NCBI GenBank assembly: GCA_002224055.1
Contig: AZLU01000256.1
Coordinates: 1-56,597 of the forward strand
Origin: Pezizomycotina sp. ARF18
Taxonomy: Eukaryota > Ascomycota
Direction of reading: 5' to 3'
Length of the DNA stretch: 56,597 nt
In this document: positions 24,157 to 36,821 of the stretch, in pieces
How positions within the stretch are numbered: position 1 is the stretch's first letter
How the letters are laid out: the number at the start of each line of letters is the position of its first letter
Position numbers and translations under genes: made by a program
The notes under the pieces: model-generated
What the model saw: only the letters and a program-made list of their open reading frames with translations
The model's database searches: none
What the model was told of the DNA's origin: nothing

Positions 24157-25035
24157 GACGGGAAAAGCGACTTCTAATTGGTATCGTTTAAATCAGGCAG
24201 TAAAGGAAGGCTTTAAGTGAAGTTCGTTATAGGACATTACTTTTTTTTTCCCCCGTGATCCAGAGTATTCGTCAAGTCGTTGATTTATTTGTAGACGAGC
24301 GTAGTGGAAGATTCGTTAGGTTGTTTATTTTTAGTGGGCGAGTTCGTTGTGGGACGATACTTTGTGTGACTTTTCGTAAGATAAATAAATAGCCGTTTAC
24401 TTTTCTCCGCCGCCAATTAAAGAGCAACCTTAAAATGCGGCTCACTCAGCAAAGCCGCCGATGAGCCTCTCCAAAGCTCAAAGCTTGACGCTTAGATTTT
24501 AAAATCCTTTAGAGAGTCATCGCCACTTATGAGTACTGGCTTGTGACAGATTTCACGTTAATGTCTCATCAGATTTCTTACATCAAACCTCCCTCAGCGA
24601 TTAAGAAGGATTTACTGGAATGTTTCTAAACAGCTTGAGCCGCACGATCGAAAGCAAAGGTTTTTAGCAGGCATCCAGAATCAGGAATCGCGTGTTCACG
24701 TGCACGTATTGTCAAATGAATCATATTATATACCTATTTCTATATCATCTTAGCGTCGAATGATTATTTGGGAGGCTCATATACAGTAAGTTGGCCTTGT
24801 ATATCCGTAAACCTATATTGCCAGCAGGGGACGGATTTATAGCCTAAAGGGCTTAGAGTTAGTTACCTGCGACCTTCTTCGCGAGCTGCCCAAGGTTCGT
24901 TCCTTCTTGCTACTATAAGCTAAGAAACCTTCGGACAAGTAAGGACCACCAAATTGCGAATCTCGTACAGCAAATCAACATTCTACCACTCTCTCCGACC
25001 TCTACAGTCCTCCTATCCCGCCCGTCTCTAAGAAA
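24157..25035. other. Intergenic between divergent genes, no supported gene
   Basis: AT-rich spacer that should contain the promoters of the minus-strand F-box gene and the plus-strand small gene at 25036. Nothing else is seen. Confidence 0.6.
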
Positions 25036-25269
25036 ATGTCCTCAAGGTTCTGGACCGGCCTCAAGAAGGCCCTTTTCGATACTGACCCCAACTGGCACAC
25101 GAAGCACCCCTGGCGCTTCGCAGGAATGATCTGCTGCTCTACTCTAGTTGGTAACTGGATAGCGATCAGGGTTGTCTCCGCAGATTTGGATACCAGCCTT
25201 GAGAATATTACAAAAACGCTGGAAAGGGAACCTTGCGATGATGCTGTTAATGTGGAAGACAGGAAATGA
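25036..25269 (+). CDS. Small hypothetical protein, 77 residues
   Basis: An unbroken frame of 77 codons starts at an ATG in a favourable fungal context (taagaaaATG) and ends in TGA. It opens MSSRFWTGLKKALFDTDPN, continues HTKHPWRFAGMICCSTLVGNW (a weakly hydrophobic stretch, residues 22-45) and ends in an acidic tail rich in Glu and Asp. Codon usage is GC-leaning like the neighbouring genes, which argues against chance. The positive N-terminus followed by a hydrophobic segment would suit a small mitochondrial or membrane protein, but no family is recognised. Confidence 0.4.
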   Translation: MSSRFWTGLKKALFDTDPNWHTKHPWRFAGMICCSTLVGNWIAIRVVSADLDTSLENITKTLEREPCDDAVNVEDRK

Positions 25270-26262
25270 AATACTACTGCTTCGCAGATGGCCGCGGCAG
25301 TCACCATGTTTTATCACTACCCTCCCACTCTGTTTATCAAACAACTCTCTTCTCTCGTAATATACTTAGACTCTCCTCCTTAGTATTTGTACCTGTACAT
25401 CGCTACTACGGCGTTGTATATCGAACCCAGTAACATCGTTTGGACGATTTTCTTTTTTCGGTTCCTTGCATGGTTCCATTCCCTTGCTTTGTACGAGGGT
25501 GGAACAGCCAGCCCTACAAGGATCGAGAAAAGAGTCCCATGGCCCCCCCCCATTTTTGTACCTCGGTTGAAATTTGTTGGGAGGCACAAAAAGCGGTAGC
25601 AGAGAAGAAACTTCGCCATGGATTGCGGAACTCATATTGGCTCCGCCCTCCGTACCAGGTATATCAGCTTATTTACTTAAGGTATTTATATATATTATAT
25701 ATATTTATATATATATATTAAAAAAAGGCTCAAACATTTCCCGTTGACTTTCGATCTGTTCTGCTCCTACTATATACCGAGTTGGACCTTCTTTGGTGGT
25801 GGTAACTTGCGGGTGCAGGCAGCCTAGAACTTTCCATTTTTCATCACATAACGGATAGATTCACCCGTGGCGGCGGCACCGAGGCACAAAGTATAACTGT
25901 TGTATCAGGTCTTGCGTCGGCCAGTCGATAGCTGCATGCAATTCTGTACTTCTCTCTATCTTGCATCATTTTTTTAGAGACCGGAATAGTGGATCTTGAA
26001 TTTGCCGTCCCTTTCTTTCCTTTTTTTCTCTCTCTTCTTTTACCTTAGTAAATGATATAAATATAGGAGAGCGGGACTGTAGATTTTGCTGTTCGCGCTG
26101 CTTGAAAAAATTGCCGCGTGAACCAATTTCTTTTTCTCGCTCGTTTCTTTAGTTTTTTTATCGACAAAGCTCTGAGCTCATTCACTCTCTTAACGCCACT
26201 GGACCACCCAAATAGAGCTTAACCATAAACCCTTCCGGAGAACCTCGTCCCAGCAAAAAATC
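25270..26262. other. Intergenic; T/C-rich promoter side of the lipase gene
   Basis: Short frames here lack motifs. An alternating AT stretch lies at 25682-25720. The last 300 bases before 26263 are T/C-rich on the plus strand, as upstream of other plus-strand genes in the window. Confidence 0.5.
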
Positions 26263-28261
26263 ATGACTTCCCTCCTTTCAAAGCTCAACCAATCCCGTTC
26301 TTCCCCTCCCACCCGGGCCCCTACGACGTCGGCTCAGCAGACATCGAAATCGACGCTTCGGTCTTCACATCAAACGGGGAATCCCCGCTACCGCCCTCGC
26401 ACTCCGACGTAGCAACCCTGCAATTCCGCGTCTTCTACCCACAACTTTAAAAGGCGAAGCGTCGAAGGTATCTCCCGCGCCGCATCCGGTCCGGTGGTTT
26501 CCCAGCCTAGGAGGGAATACGTCGCCGCGTACGCGAAGTTTCTGGGCGTGGGACCGTTCCTAGCGAACGTCCTGTCGTACATTCCGAGGAATCTGTATTA
26601 TATACAGCTTCCCGTATTCCAGGGACACCCGCTATTGAAGGCTGGACAGGCTGGCGGATTTGATGTGCCGGAGAAGTTTCCCACTGTAATATTGTAAACC
26701 GGTTCCTCTCTTGAAAGTAATATTCTACTGATGATAGAAAGTAATGCTAATCATTATGTTTATAGCTCTCATGGCCTCGGTGGGACCAGAAATACTTACA
26801 GCTACTCCTCGGTTCGATTGCCAGCCAAGGATGCGTCGTCTTTGCGCTGGAGCACCGCGACGGAAGCGCAGCGACGACGTTCGTGAGGCCGTCAGCTCAC
26901 CACCGCGAGCGCTCGAAGATCAACGCGGAGGGGATCCCGGAGACACCGTCATCTTCGGGTTCCTCAACAGTGGAGATGAATCGGATAATAAAAAGTCTAG
27001 TAATAGCTTGGAGGAAGGATTGAAGAATTTGAAGATATCCGGTAATGTGGAGTCGAAGAGGATCGATTACGTTACGCACCTCACGAGATCAGCGAGTACG
27101 TATCAGTCCCCACATATAAAACCGCCGGGCATTCTTAAAAAAACTAACCGCTATATAGATCAACTGCGGCCCTCCGCAACAAGCAATTCGAACTCCGCTT
27201 CTGGGAACTCGGCCTTATGTTCGCCTTCGCCCAACGACTAAACAAAGGCGACTTCGACGCCGACGTAACACCGCAAATACGAATCGACCATAAATCCGGC
27301 GACGACGTCCGCACTTTCCTCGACCAGTTCAAGGCTAGGTTAAAAGTCGATTCCCAGGAAGCATAACCTGGGCCGGCCACAGCTTCGGCGCGGCACGATA
27401 ACGCAATTCGTAAAGAGCATATGGTACTACAACACTACCGAGCTAGAGCATTTATACTCCCCACGGAAGCTTTACACGAGCATTTCCACCCGAGCAACAA
27501 GGAAACCGAACGTGCTCCCACGGTGATACTATTGGATCCGTGGACGTTACGTTATTAGGGACGAGGACTAGAGCGCTGTGGAGGTTACCACTGCCGGGAC
27601 CGACGTTCTGCGGGCTCAGCGACGAGTTCTTCGTGTGGAAGCCGAACTTGAGGGGGAACAGGCAGGTCCTCAGCCCTTCTGGCGGCGGGAAGAACGGCCT
27701 GTACGCCCACGGCGACCATAAAAAGACGACAATGACGAAGAAGACGATGCGGAGGCGCTGAGTAGGCAAAGCTCCATGGATGTAACCGTAGAAATACCCG
27801 CTGGCCTCGTCGGTGATGAAGAAAGCAAAGCCGCCGCTATATCCCACGAAAACGAAAATACACCGTTATCACGTACACCGTCGTCGTCGGTACAGCGCCC
27901 GGATAGGAAGTTTTACTACGTTACTAAATCCGCGCACCTCTCACATTCCGACTTTGGCGTGCTGTTTCCGTCGGCGACGAAGGCTATGAGTAAAGCTGAA
28001 GGACCGGAGGAGACGTTAGTGCTTAACGCGCGAGCTATACTGGAGTTTATGCGGGAGCAAGGGCAAGATATTGCGCCGTATAAGGACGGCAAGAACGATG
28101 GCGAGATATTCGGTCCTGATGGGACTGTAGCGCGGTGGTTATCCGTACCGCTGGAGCAAGACGATGAAGCTGCAAAATTAGAAAAGGAGAAGGAGGAGAA
28201 GAGGAAAGCGGCTGCGAAGAGGATGAGGGAAAGAAGACGTCGTCTCGCCTTTAGGAACTAG
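26263..28261 (+). CDS. Platelet-activating-factor acetylhydrolase-like lipase
   Basis: This is an alpha/beta-hydrolase of the PAF-acetylhydrolase isoform II family, which removes short or oxidised acyl groups from sn-2 of phospholipids. The N-terminus shows GPYDVGSADIEIDASVF and VATLQFRVFYPT (26315-26450), then EYVAAYAKFLGVGPFLANVLSY. An intron at 26694-26765 joins VI to FSHGLGGTRNTYSY; SIASQGCVVFALEHRDGS follows. A second intron at 27096-27158 joins HEISE to STAALRNKQFELRFWELG. The catalytic triad is visible: Ser in AGHSFGAA (near 27375), Asp in ILLDPWTL (near 27535) and His in AHLSHSDFGVLFP (near 27930). The tail is Lys/Glu/Arg-rich (KEKEEKRKAAAKRMRERRRR). Frame changes near 26810, 27070, 27365 and 27393 each fit loss of one base from GGG, CCC, AA or CC. 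Subcellular site is unclear; no signal peptide is evident. Confidence 0.85.
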
Positions 28262-29144
28262 TTGGATTTTCGTTCTTTGATTCTTAAGAGGCGGTGTGGT
28301 ATTGAAATAGATTTTACATCAAAGGGAGTTATTGGCTTTTCGAGGAGTTCTTGGATTATATACACATACACGGATACCTAGGGTTTTTAAATAAACAAGT
28401 CCCGCTTATCATTCACCGTTTACATTTATATAGAATGTTAACAAGCCCCCATAGGGCTAGAAGCTAGATCATTGGGTTGTCGTTAATTGCAAATGTAAGT
28501 TGAATATAGTTATACTAATGACCTGGACCCTATTGAACTTGTAGATTCTGGATATATTCTACTGCCCTCTCCATGAGAACAGACACCGGTTTGTCCATAT
28601 CGTGATTCGCTACTTAGTTTCATTATCAAGTGATTCTATTAATAATTACAGAAAAATAAAGAACTAAAAAAAAAAGTAAAAAATGAATGACGACAGCAGA
28701 ATTACTAAGCATATTTAATACTGTGAAAACAGTTGAAGATCGACAAAAATAAACAAAAAACGGTCTTCAAGATGAAGTCAAAGGTATATCACCAAACCCA
28801 ACGGTAAACAAGTTATTTGAAAGAAGTAAAGAGAATTTAATGGGGAAATGACTTCTACAAGGCAAAAAATTTGCAGAAAAAACTCGCTATGCAGGCTTTG
28901 ATATACAAACAGCAAGAAAGATAAAACAGAAATTTCTACAAATGTAGGGGAAAAGTTAGGGAATGAAGAAGATACGTTACATTACGCCTTGAGCAATTCG
29001 TGATACATGGTAGTTTCTTGAGAGAGTGGGGAATCTATACTTACATCTTGTATCTGATAAATATCATGGAACATTTACAACTAAAGAACAGAGAAGAAGA
29101 AGCTAATAAATGGAATAAAATATGGAAGAAAGGGCTGTAAGATG
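28262..29144. other. Intergenic between convergent genes, no supported gene
   Basis: AT-rich sequence between the 3' ends of the lipase gene and the FYVE/RING gene. It must contain both terminators; no gene-like frame is seen. Confidence 0.65.
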
Positions 29145-31706
29145 TTATTCGTGAACGGCATGTACGGGACACTCCCGTTGCCTTTTCTGTCGAACCATTC
29201 GCGGATACATTTCTGCAAGTTATCAAAGTTATCAGCAACTACATCCAAAAGGTTTTTTTTTTTTTTTAGTATTGAGAAGGAAATAGAGCAAACGAGCTTT
29301 ACTTACCTTATGATACCGACAGAGACACTCCAGCCTCGCGATCGCATCCCCGACCTCAAACTCCTCGAAACATATAACGCACTCGGCCCTCTGGTCGCCC
29401 GCTTCCGCGTCCCCGCGAACGCGAGCGTGTCTTTATCTGTGGCCCTGTATATTACCATCCTACCCACCCGCGTCGCGTTTATCCGCCTGCTCCGCTCCTC
29501 GTCCGCGTCCAGCATGCTGGGAAATGATCGAGCGGGGGAAGAAGAAACTGATACATCTGGGATCGCCGCGACAAGCGGTGAGTGGGAAGCAGGCGTGGAA
29601 TTCGCACTGGTTGTCCGCCGCCGCGCTCCCCGCCCGGTGAGACGGCGGCTTCGGCTAGCCTGATGCAATCTTGTATGTGCGCTTCGCGCGCGGATTCGTC
29701 GCCGTCATCGGATACGGGTGGGAGCGGTAGGGTGCATATCGGGCAGTAATCGGTTTCCTTGAGCCGTGGCCGCGGAGGGGGCTGAGGGGTGTGGGGGAGC
29801 GGAGCATCGCGGCGGGCTGCCGAAGAGCTTCCGGGGTAGCCGCTTGAGCGGATAGGAGGCGATCCCCGCCCTAGGAACATTTGTTCCGTTCTGGGTATCT
29901 GCGCGGAGATGGAGCGGTGGTGCGTGGCGGCAGCGTTGTGTACGTGACGGGACGGCCCGAGGTGGTGGGAGTGGGAATGGCCGTGGTGTGGGGATGTTGG
30001 GACCTAAGGCCGATATCTTGGGCCTTTGTTGTATTTATAAAAGCTGTTAGAATGTGATTTCAAGAACTATAAAAATAGAGATATATCTAATTACTTACAC
30101 TAGACCGTCTCCTACTCCTGTTGTACTCCGAATCGCTGGAAAACATATCGTTATCCCAGAACCTGCCTGCGCCGCCCGGTGCCCCGTGGACGGAGAATCC
30201 AAGCTGTCGACCGTTCTACGTCTGCGGCGTTGGTTTTGTTCCGTCTCACCGGTAAGGCAATCTTCGCATATCCGCACTTCCAAGCCTACGTCGCTCGACT
30301 CGGAGCTTCTCCTAGGATCGCTGCTGTTGGGTATCCCGAGCTGAGCGTGCAGCTGCTCTTGACCTGGCGGAGCCGGCGGGAATACGACGAAGGACTTTGG
30401 TATGAATATTCTGTGGGGCGAACAGTTGGCGCAGACGACCCGGCCACATTTCCTTCGCGGGAGCGTCAGTATAAACATTTTTTTCAAGCTCAAGTTATTC
30501 AGATATCAGCCCGTTAATGAATCTCATATAACACACCTGCAATGATGCCGTCTAAAAATAAAGCTAAAAGAGCTTCCACATATGGACAGCTCGTCACTTC
30601 CGCATCAGGCTGCCACGGCGGTAGTGGAACTACGGAGGGCAACCGCTGGCGGCTCGACGATACCCTCGGCGGTAGTGGTGGCTCGTCGCGAGGAATTAGG
30701 CTGCTGTATTGGTATTGGAAAGGGTTGCGTCGTGGTGTAGCTGGCGAAGGGTTGGTAACTGATATGGAAACGGGGAGCACTTGAGCCGGCGCAGCTATTA
30801 TCGGAGCTGGCTCCCGCCTCCTTGGTGTTGGTTCCTGTATCTCCAACTGCTGTTCCCGCTGCTGCTCTTGCTGCGATTCCTCCTGCTGCTCCTCATGCAA
30901 CTCCTGCTGTTCCTCTTGTTCCGCTGCTGCTCTTGCTGCTGCGATTCCTCTTCCTCTTGCTGCTCTGGGCTCTCAGCGGTATTGGTACTTGCCGCTAGTT
31001 GCTCAACTTCTGCCACTTCGTCTTCTTGTTGCTCTACCGAAACAGGTGCTCGTTCATCGTTTTCTGTTTCCCCTGGCGCATCAGCTCCACTGACATCTTC
31101 CTCATAATCCCTTCCAGCTAGCTCGGCCATCTCGCTTTGTTGCGGCACTCTGCTCCGCCCTGATGACGAAGGCGGCTCTTGCTCTTGAACAATACTATCC
31201 GATGCCGTAGTTGTTTCCGCCGGTGCCTGTGCGTTGGGTTCTTCGGTTTCGTCCTCGTCTTCCGGAACTCGTCTTTCATCTAATACAGATCCCGATGCAG
31301 CGTCAACCTCATCTTCACTGTCCGCGCCTCGGCTATCTCCAGTTACATCAGGAGGATCAGCCGTCGACAGCTGCTCCAGCGTCGAATCCTGCGGCAGTGT
31401 ATTCGGTGGTGTAGGTGTCATGCTCGCAGCCGTCGCCGTAGGAGCGGCGGGCACTGTAGCGGCGGCATTTGGCGTTGGCGTAGATGATGTATTGGAAGCT
31501 TCCTCGTGTTCTTGTGCTACGTCGATAGCAGTATTTTGACTGGGCGACGACGGCGGCGTTGGTTCCTGAGCCGAGGCGGAGGACGTTGTCACCGAGGGTG
31601 GCGAAGGGGCGGAAGATGAGGACTTCAGATTCGGCGAAGGGAGCGGCTGAGTAGGTTCAGATGGTGCCAGAAGTACTCCTTCAGAGCTCGTCCCTGACAT
31701 GGTCAC
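29145..31706 (-). CDS. FYVE plus RING E3 ubiquitin ligase, Pib1-like
   Basis: Yeast Pib1 binds PI3P on endosomes through FYVE and ubiquitinates through RING; filamentous relatives have the same two domains. From ATG 31706 the first 270 residues are disordered and rich in Ser/Pro/Thr, then Glu/Gln. FYVE begins with PPWQPDAEVTSC, continues ICGSSFSFIFRRHHCR and, after an intron at 30453-30536, KCGRVVCANCSPHRI.IPKSFVV; RRHHCRKC is the PI3P-binding core. Another intron lies at 30024-30098. A His-rich stretch (HHGHSHSHH, near 29970) precedes a CPIC...H..DC zinc-binding module (29670-29750). The C-terminal RING reads AECVICFEEFEVGDAIARL, ECLCRYHK, then after an intron at 29213-29306 KCIREWFDRK and RECPVHAVHE, stop at 29145. 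Frame breaks near 30920, 30557 and 29185 each fit one lost base in GGG or CCC. Confidence 0.88.
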
Positions 31707-32675
31707 CTCGAACTAACCTTGAACAGAAAAAAAAAGCTCAAGATTTGTCCGGGGTAGACTTGAGGCTAATTGTAGGTGAAATTGTCTTTCGAGTTCTTAG
31801 GGCGTTGAACAGCCGTTGGTGATAACGAATAGATCGACGATCTCAGGGGGCTGATTTGTTCAGACGTCGTTCCTTGTGCCGTTAGAGAAGACCTTTGTTC
31901 GTCAAGGAGGGGGAGGTGACGATCTTAGGGAACGAATTCGAAGGTGAGCTAGAACCAATAAAAAAAAAAAAATAAATGGACAATAAAAATACACAGTAGA
32001 ACCCGTACGTACAAAACTACCAAACGCACTCACAAAACACTGCAATATAACACTGACAGCAGGAAGAAATATGACTGGATCTCCACAATATCCCAAGATG
32101 TTTGGATAGAATAAACTAGATGAAGTGCATATTATTATTTATTACTATTTTTCCTTCTTTCTCTTTTCCCTTCCTTCTTCGGAGTTCCGACACGTGAGCC
32201 CTTTTTCCAACGGCACACCCAAGAAAACCCTCCCACTACCGATAGGATGGATGGGATAAGTAGGCAACCTTACACAATTGCACACGAGTTACACCAAGAA
32301 TAGTATGATCAGACAGATACTTCTTTAATGCTTTTGAGACGATAGGATGAAGAGGAGCGTGAATGGAATGTAAGAGAGTGAGAGAGTGAGAGAGGAGAAT
32401 GTGAAAAAGGGATAAAGATGAGATGGGGAAAAAAAAAAAAAATGACAGGGCTGGTTTTGAAATCACGAAATATCATTGTATATAAAGCAGACGACATATA
32501 TAGATTAGATGTCTTATCGCTTTCTCTCCCTACCATGCACTTATCAGGTGAAAACACTAAAAAGGGTGTATATCTTTATTTAAGAAATTAAGATTGCCTG
32601 TTCTATTTGATGGACCAATGACAGTATAAAGTTTCGTTTTTTTCGGCTAATCCCGTTTCGTTTACAATCCCTAAG

Positions 32676-32711
<36 letters not shown>
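32676..32711. repeat. Poly-A tract of about 36 bases
   Basis: Longest homopolymer in the window, lying in a gene-free spacer. Confidence 0.9.
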
Positions 32712-32713
<2 letters not shown>

Positions 32714-34575
32714 TAAGGCTTTTGCAGAAGTCTACTTTTGATATCTCATATGTCTGCATGAATAATGAATGACACTGAGCGGCTCAAGTGAGCGCCTAAG
32801 CGACAGGGGTAATAGTATATATATATATATATATAGGTAAAGATATTCGTTCCTTCATACGACCTTATTGTGGGTTGATTCTATTCTACGATTACTTGGT
32901 CAAACATATCAAGCTGCGTCTTTTTACGATTGAGAGCAGAGAATGCGTGGTGGTGTATTTAGTGCCTTGAGAGAAAGCAGATTGAATGCCTATAGGTCCA
33001 ATATAAAATTTTCAATACACCTGGTATTCTTACCATTGATTGGCGTTCATTCGTGATTGGACCTATGAGAGACATACCAAACGCGCGCGCAAGTGTTCAT
33101 GATTACAATAATTTGTAGACCTACGCTAGTGTTGCTTGGTTTGCTACAGCATTCGCTGGAGTATTGGTCGTAAGCCAATGTATTAAGCAAATTAGGAAAT
33201 AGCGTTGTTAGAGTAAAAATCACCAGCTGCAATGGTTCTGCGACAAAATGCTCCGGCCCAGGAACTCACATCTGTATTTTTAAACCTTCAGACGGATAAT
33301 GAAGCCTGAAATTGGCGACAAAAAAAGAAAGAAAGAATGAATGAAAGAGAAAATTTATCGTCCTTATTACGGGGTGATAAAAGTGGAGAAAGCGGCGACA
33401 GTGTAACGAAAGAGTTTCCGTTTAATAGCCGCAATATAAAGATGACCATTCATCCAAAACGCATACTTGTTAATGAAGGGAGGATGTCTCGGTCTCCGGA
33501 GCGCACTTGTGAAGCATGCCACCGTCGACGGTCAGGAGTTGGGTTGATCCATGAATTCGGTGACCAAGATCCGTTTTGTACCAGAAAGCTTGACAAGGGT
33601 CGAAGCGAGCCAAGTGAACTTCACTTTTGGAAATGGTCCGACATTCCGTGACGGTCAGCCTCCAATAGCACTGTATTAAACAAGGATGCTAGAGACACTA
33701 GCAAAGTTTTTGTGGAACATTGAACTAAGCCTTTTTTTACTCTTTTCCGTCGTGATATATCTATTCCTATAAGTGTAGAATGAAATGTTTACCACCTGGG
33801 ACAGAAATTAGGTGGGATTAGACGGTTGATAGATCCTTGAAGTGATCATATATCTGAAACCTCCGCAGGAAGGTATTGTAAAATAGGAATCAAATAAAAT
33901 AAATCGCATTTATCCACGGGCTTCGAAGAACTTCCGTGTTGAATTAACAAACAAATCTTTCTTCCCATATGTTCCCCCTTCGCGTACCGAGAGTTGCGCA
34001 TTCGTTCTCTTGAACTTTCGCCGTCCAGAGCCAGCTGACTTTTCGGCCTGAAAACACCGTTGCGCATCTTAGGTTCTCGTTAAGAGTTTGGAGCAGAGTG
34101 GCGTCGTATCCGAGAATCCTATTGAGAAGAAAAAAGGAGTAACAACTTAAATATTCAAGAACACTACTATATCAGGATCTCCTAACAAGAGATAGAAATA
34201 TATATATATCTTCGGCTAGTTCTTTCTTTCTTTTTTGCCTTTCGTCGCCTCTGCAATAAATCATGGGCAAGAGAAACTCCTCGATGTTACGTTGCAGGAA
34301 ATAAATTGTTTCTTTTTTTGGGTCTGTGCTTGAAGTGGGCAAGTCAGAGTCGATAGTGATCGCCACCAGACAATCCTTTCGGCTCGTGGGTCCTATTTTT
34401 ATCACAATAGAAAATAAAAATTTGCTTGCCAAGATCCCATGCGGCTGCGGCTTTGGTTTCCAGGAACCTTTTTTTTTGACACGAGATTTCGAGATTAGAA
34501 GCTTCTTCGAGAAATAAATTGCAGTACGGTGCTTGTATCTCGGCAAGAATTTGCCGAAGATAATCCTGTGCTAGT

Positions 34576-34612
<37 letters not shown>

Positions 34613-35584
34613 TAAATTGATCAAATTTAAAATGAATAAATATATCATCTTCGTTTTGTTCCTCAGTCCTCGAGATCTTTTGATGGCACTATTTGTATTG
34701 AAACGGGACCGCGGTTTCGAATACGGAGGGGTTTCGTGCCAGATCTTGAACAACGCACGTTTCAATGCTCCCCTCAGCAACCAGAAAACGCTCTGCCTGT
34801 CCGCCCAGCGGTGTTCACAAGGAAGTAAGTAGAAAGGCGTGTGATAACTCCTGCATCATGTGGAATGAGACTTTGGTGCTGAGGATCGATAACAATTTGG
34901 GGGAGGATTCCAGCGAGGGGCTGTGTTAAATGCTATATATCACCATTTTGATGATAGACGGAACTTTTTTAATGGAACGATGAATAAAAAATTTTTTGAG
35001 AGGAAGAATTTGAGATCGCTAACTCTTGGATGATGCATGCATCTTCAAAACCTTCACCTTCTAAGTTCTTACTCTGATTACCCTTCAAGTCTTCAGTGCA
35101 TGTATATATATTCTTAGTAAAATGGCTGGTTTGATAGATGATGTTTCCGTTGTGAACTTGTCGCAATAATCCTATCTGTCCTTTAATTAACTGCGGATTG
35201 GATTTTCTTATTTATCGAAGGTGTTTTGTTCTTTTAGGAGGGTGAAAAGGAAGCCGACGCAAGTGGCATACAAGATACCTAAAATACTAATAAAAAAATA
35301 ATAAAATATAAGTAGTAGTCATTTTTTACCCAGAAAAATCTTCCGAAACCCCCCGGTTTATAAGAAAGAAAAAAAAAAACGACCACTTTATCTTTTTTTC
35401 CCACATGGTTGGTTTTATTCCATGCACCCTGGAATAATACAAAACGTCGTAAGCCCTCGAAGAAATATTGACGCAAAGACAAAAGGACGCAGAGAATATA
35501 AGGACGTTGCGAAGGGGGTTCCTACTTACAAGAGAAATCGCCACTGGTAGTGGATCGATTAGTGGTCAGTCAGTCAGTCAGTCA

Positions 35585-36420
35585 GTCTTATTTTAAAATC
35601 TTATTTTTTTATTTTATATTTGTTTTTTATTATTTTTTTTTCTTTATTATTTTCTTTCCTCCTTCTGCCTTTTACTACTTTTTCCATTACTTTATTTTTC
35701 TCTAATTTTCGTTTGTTGGTTTTGCAATTCTTCATTATTTGTCTACTTTTTTTTTTTTTTTTTTTTTTTTTTTCAAACCCCTCCCCCTGGAGGTTTATAT
35801 GAACTTGGAATCTTATTAGCAGCTCTCCCCCAAAACCAACGACGTCTTTTTTTTTTTTTTTTTTAAATTTCCTTTTGCTCCCCAATCATTCTCTATCCCC
35901 CTCCTTCCAACTTATTCATTCAACTATTCTCCTCATCCTCTCAATCCATCATCTTCCCCTCTTCTTTCTCCCGTCACCCTCATCCTTCTCGTCTCCGCTC
36001 GGTCGCTATACTAACCTTAACAGCCGAGAGAGCTTTTCTACGGGCCTTAGTTCAAAGTACATTTCGCCCCCAAGTTGACGATCAGAGAGAAGTCGTGACC
36101 GTTTGATTCGGTATATTAACGCCACCCCGGAAATTCGCATCGCTAGTCCCTCCTAGTCCTCCTGTTCCATCCAAGCCGTCATTTAGCCTTATTATTCACC
36201 GTCAATAAGAATAGAGAAGGAACAAAATAACAAAAAGCTAGACAATATGGGAATCGACATCTTCTTCAAGTAGTTTCCTGGCCTTTATATCCTCTCTCCG
36301 GACGGTTCTTCCGTCTCTTGTTTCTTGACCTTCGCTTGGCCACCTTTTTTTTTTTTTTTTTTTTTTTTACTCCCTTTTCTTTTCGTTTCTTTTCGTTTCT
36401 TTTCGTTTCTTTTTCCCTTT
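35585..36420 (+). promoter_or_regulatory. Pyrimidine-rich block upstream of the TRP-like gene
   Basis: The plus strand is very rich in T and C, with T27, T18 and T24 runs, a C/T-only-like stretch at 35875-36000 and a (TTTCTTTTCG)n repeat at 36379-36415. Such tracts often mark fungal promoters and 5' leaders. The role is inferred from position and composition. Confidence 0.4.
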
Positions 36421-36821
36421 TTTATTGGGGAGTGCATCTGAAGTTTTCTTTTTTAGTCGTTCCTGCATAAGTATATATTCTTCGTTTGGCCAGGTTTTTT
36501 TTGGTACCGCATTGAACGTTTTTGGTTTTGCCAATTTGTTTCAATTATTTTCTTCATTTGAAGGATTTCCAACTCTTTGGGTTTCCGCTCCTTTTTCTGC
36601 GTGCCGTTAGAAACCCCACGTGAGAAGGTGGTCTTTGGTTTAGGATTGCGAACGCTATCAACCGATTTTATATGACGACAAGGACATTTCTATAGACTTT
36701 GACCCCGCGCGACTCGGGACCGTCTTTAATTTCTGCCACCGTCAACCTCCGCGACGTACTCCCCGAACACCCTCTTACGACCGAGCGCGGTTGGCCACCG
36801 TTACAGGGCCTAGCGGCGACG

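Larger units (their letters stand above)
31707..36821. other. Long intergenic region between divergent genes, 5.1 kb
   Basis: No gene family is recognised. It holds the longest homopolymer of the window (A36 at 32676-32711), an alternating TA tract near 32815-32835, a T30 run at 34578-34607, a T27 run at 35747-35773, a (CAGT)n block near 35565-35587 and a T/C-rich promoter-like block before the TRP-like gene. Open frames (for example plus 33337-33651) carry no motif. Confidence 0.55.
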
